DNA of 5,907 nucleotides from Candidatus Sigynarchaeota archaeon. GTDB taxonomy: Archaea; Asgardarchaeota; Jordarchaeia; Jordarchaeales; Jordarchaeaceae. The DNA is taken from assembly GCA_030587505.1 (NCBI GenBank), contig JAUQYY010000318.1, forward strand, positions 1 through 5,907, written 5' to 3'. The notes below the pieces were generated by a model, which worked only from the letters and a program-made list of their open reading frames with translations, was not told where the DNA came from and searched no databases. This document shows, one piece after another, positions 5,064-5,907 of this stretch. The position numbers were made by a program, and so were the translations under genes. Position 1 is the stretch's first letter, and every line of letters begins with the position of its first letter.

Positions 5064-5076
5064 ACTATTTAAAACT
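5064..5076 (-). promoter_or_regulatory. TATA box of the DUF211 gene
   Basis: The minus strand reads AGTTTTAAATAGT, close to the archaeal box-A consensus. Transcription would start near 5044, giving a leader of about 23 bases that contains the GAGGTG site. Confidence 0.6.
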
Positions 5077-5104
5077 ATTGGCAAGTGTAATCAAGACTAG
5101 GATT

Positions 5105-5157
5105 GTGGATCACCACTTGAATCTCGTTATTCATAAATGTTTTACACGTAAATGTTA
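5105..5157. repeat. Small inverted and direct repeats upstream of DUF211
   Basis: GTGG-ATCA-CCAC (5105-5116), TTTAC-AC-GTAAA (5141-5152) and a direct repeat TAAATGTT (5134-5141 and 5150-5157) lie between the phospholipase-D-fold gene and the DUF211 promoter. They could be regulator sites upstream of box A, but each is short enough to occur by chance. Confidence 0.25.
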
Positions 5158-5158
5158 T

Positions 5159-5176
5159 CTTTTATAAATAAAAAGG
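5159..5176 (-). terminator. T-rich terminator of the phospholipase-D-fold gene
   Basis: Directly after the TAA at 5179-5177 the minus strand reads CCTTTTTATTTATAAAAG. This is the kind of T-tract at which archaeal RNA polymerase stops, and it separates this gene from the DUF211 transcript. Confidence 0.5.
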
Positions 5177-5878
5177 TTATAAGTTATTATTCACCGGAGG
5201 TGTGTACTCTTTAAGGCAGGATTTCTCCACGCACCCGAAACAACTTCTATCGGTGTTTAGCCAGCGTTCCTCAAACATTGCGTAATAGTGTTCAACGATG
5301 TGTTCATCATCCGTCACCTCCGCGATATCACCCTTGCCAGAGAGACCCATCGCTGTCAGGTTAGCGCTGCCACGCCACACAACCATACCATCGGCGACAA
5401 TGAACTTGGAGTGAGCGAAGTTACAGAGCTTAACCTGCACATTGGACTCGTTCAAGAGCCTTTTAATGGAGTCACCTTGACTCAACGCGTTGTTCCCCAG
5501 GATCTGCGGGTCGGGAAGTGAGGTGACTGTTCTGACCCCCACGCCACTTTCCGACCTCTGGATGAGGGCGTCAAGGAGATCAATCCGGTAAACTCTGTCT
5601 CTCCCCCTGATGGTTTTCACGTCGAAGATGAGGTAGCTCATAATCAGCAATTCACTTGCAGCGCTTCTTATGATCTCCAATGCTTTCAGGCCAACTTCGG
5701 GCCCGTGTAGAACCACACTTATCCTCCTGACTTCGCTTCGTTCCTTTACTCTCTCATGTATGCTTCTTAGAAGTTCCGTTCTCTCCCTGTACTCGAAACA
5801 CTTGGCTTTAATTGAGTTTCTAAGCTCAGGGTCGGAGGTTTTTCCCAACAGAGTGCAAAGTATCCCAGCTGAAACCAC
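5177..5878 (-). CDS. Phospholipase D-fold (HKD) protein with a C-terminal cysteine cluster
   Basis: 233 residues from GTG 5878. One complete HKD motif is present: H156-x-K158-x4-D163, then six residues and G170-S171-x-N173 (A-H-S-K-F-I-V-A-D ... R-G-S-A-N-L-T). The typical closing segment D-I-A-E-V-T-D-D-E-H-I-V-E-H-Y-Y-A-M-F-E-E-R-W (184-206) follows. The domain begins near 53 (I-S-V-V-L-H-G-P). Proteins with a single HKD usually act as dimers that cleave phosphodiester bonds, often DNA, so a nuclease-type activity is plausible. Residues 1-50 are helical and charged, with C8 and C27; the tail has C213-x2-C216-x4-C221, possibly metal binding. No signal peptide or membrane helix is seen. An in-frame TAG lies at 5899-5897, so the frame cannot extend far. 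GGAGG at 5897-5893 is 14 bases before the GTG, which is long, so the start is uncertain. The gene is separated from DUF211 by a T-tract. Confidence 0.87.
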   Translation of the reverse strand: MVSAGILCTLLGKTSDPELRNSIKAKCFEYRERTELLRSIHERVKERSEVRRISVVLHGPEVGLKALEIIRSAASELLIMSYLIFDVKTIRGRDRVYRIDLLDALIQRSESGVGVRTVTSLPDPQILGNNALSQGDSIKRLLNESNVQVKLCNFAHSKFIVADGMVVWRGSANLTAMGLSGKGDIAEVTDDEHIVEHYYAMFEERWLNTDRSCFGCVEKSCLKEYTPPVNNNL

Positions 5879-5907
5879 GTAATTTCTGCTAGCCTCCTAG
5901 AGCCTCT

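Noticed and set aside
5288..5882. Plus-strand frames at 5288-5521 and 5670-5882
   Set aside because: Both are antisense to the HKD gene, whose motif is unambiguous; neither has a recognisable product.

Overview
This window looks archaeal. The evidence is a DUF211 gene, a DUF1922-type zinc-ribbon protein, A/T-rich box-A promoters placed about 20-60 bases before start codons, GAGG-type Shine-Dalgarno sites, TTG and GTG starts, and T-tracts after genes. A coiled-coil protein at 1723-2265 and a helical protein at 3198-3809 resemble, from memory, families of Nitrososphaerota and Aigarchaeota/Caldarchaeum-like lineages. I therefore favour a thermophilic member of the Thermoproteota/Nitrososphaerota side of Archaea. 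That placement is inference and was not tested by search.

Left part (1-1722). A minus-strand gene runs off the left edge. It encodes an N-terminal zinc ribbon and what look like two winged-helix domains, so it is probably a nucleic-acid-associated factor. A gene-free stretch follows, containing a hairpin plus U-tract that points leftward. Next is a wrecked NAD-dependent epimerase/dehydratase gene (1029-1477, minus). It has lost its middle and carries a frameshift, and it has no standard start codon at the expected place. Two TTAACGTT-type near-palindromes lie just upstream of it.

Middle (1723-3164). A plus-strand coiled-coil protein gene is followed by a minus-strand gene for a small four-helix membrane protein. 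That gene is split by an apparent one-base deletion near 2665. With the epimerase remnant, this gives two damaged genes within about 2 kb, on either side of an intact one.

Right part (3165-5907). Two plus-strand genes form a tight operon: a helical protein with a cyclin/TFB-like stretch (3198-3809) and, 8 bases later, an aldo-keto-reductase-like TIM-barrel protein (3818-4579) that seems to lack the usual catalytic residues. Facing them are two minus-strand genes: DUF211 (4716-5021), with its own strong TATA box, and a phospholipase D-fold protein (5177-5878) with one complete HKD motif and a cysteine cluster at its C-terminus. I see no rRNA, tRNA, CRISPR array or insertion sequence. The most interesting leads are the cyclin-like/AKR-like gene pair, the cysteine-tailed single-HKD protein and the zinc-ribbon/winged-helix protein.
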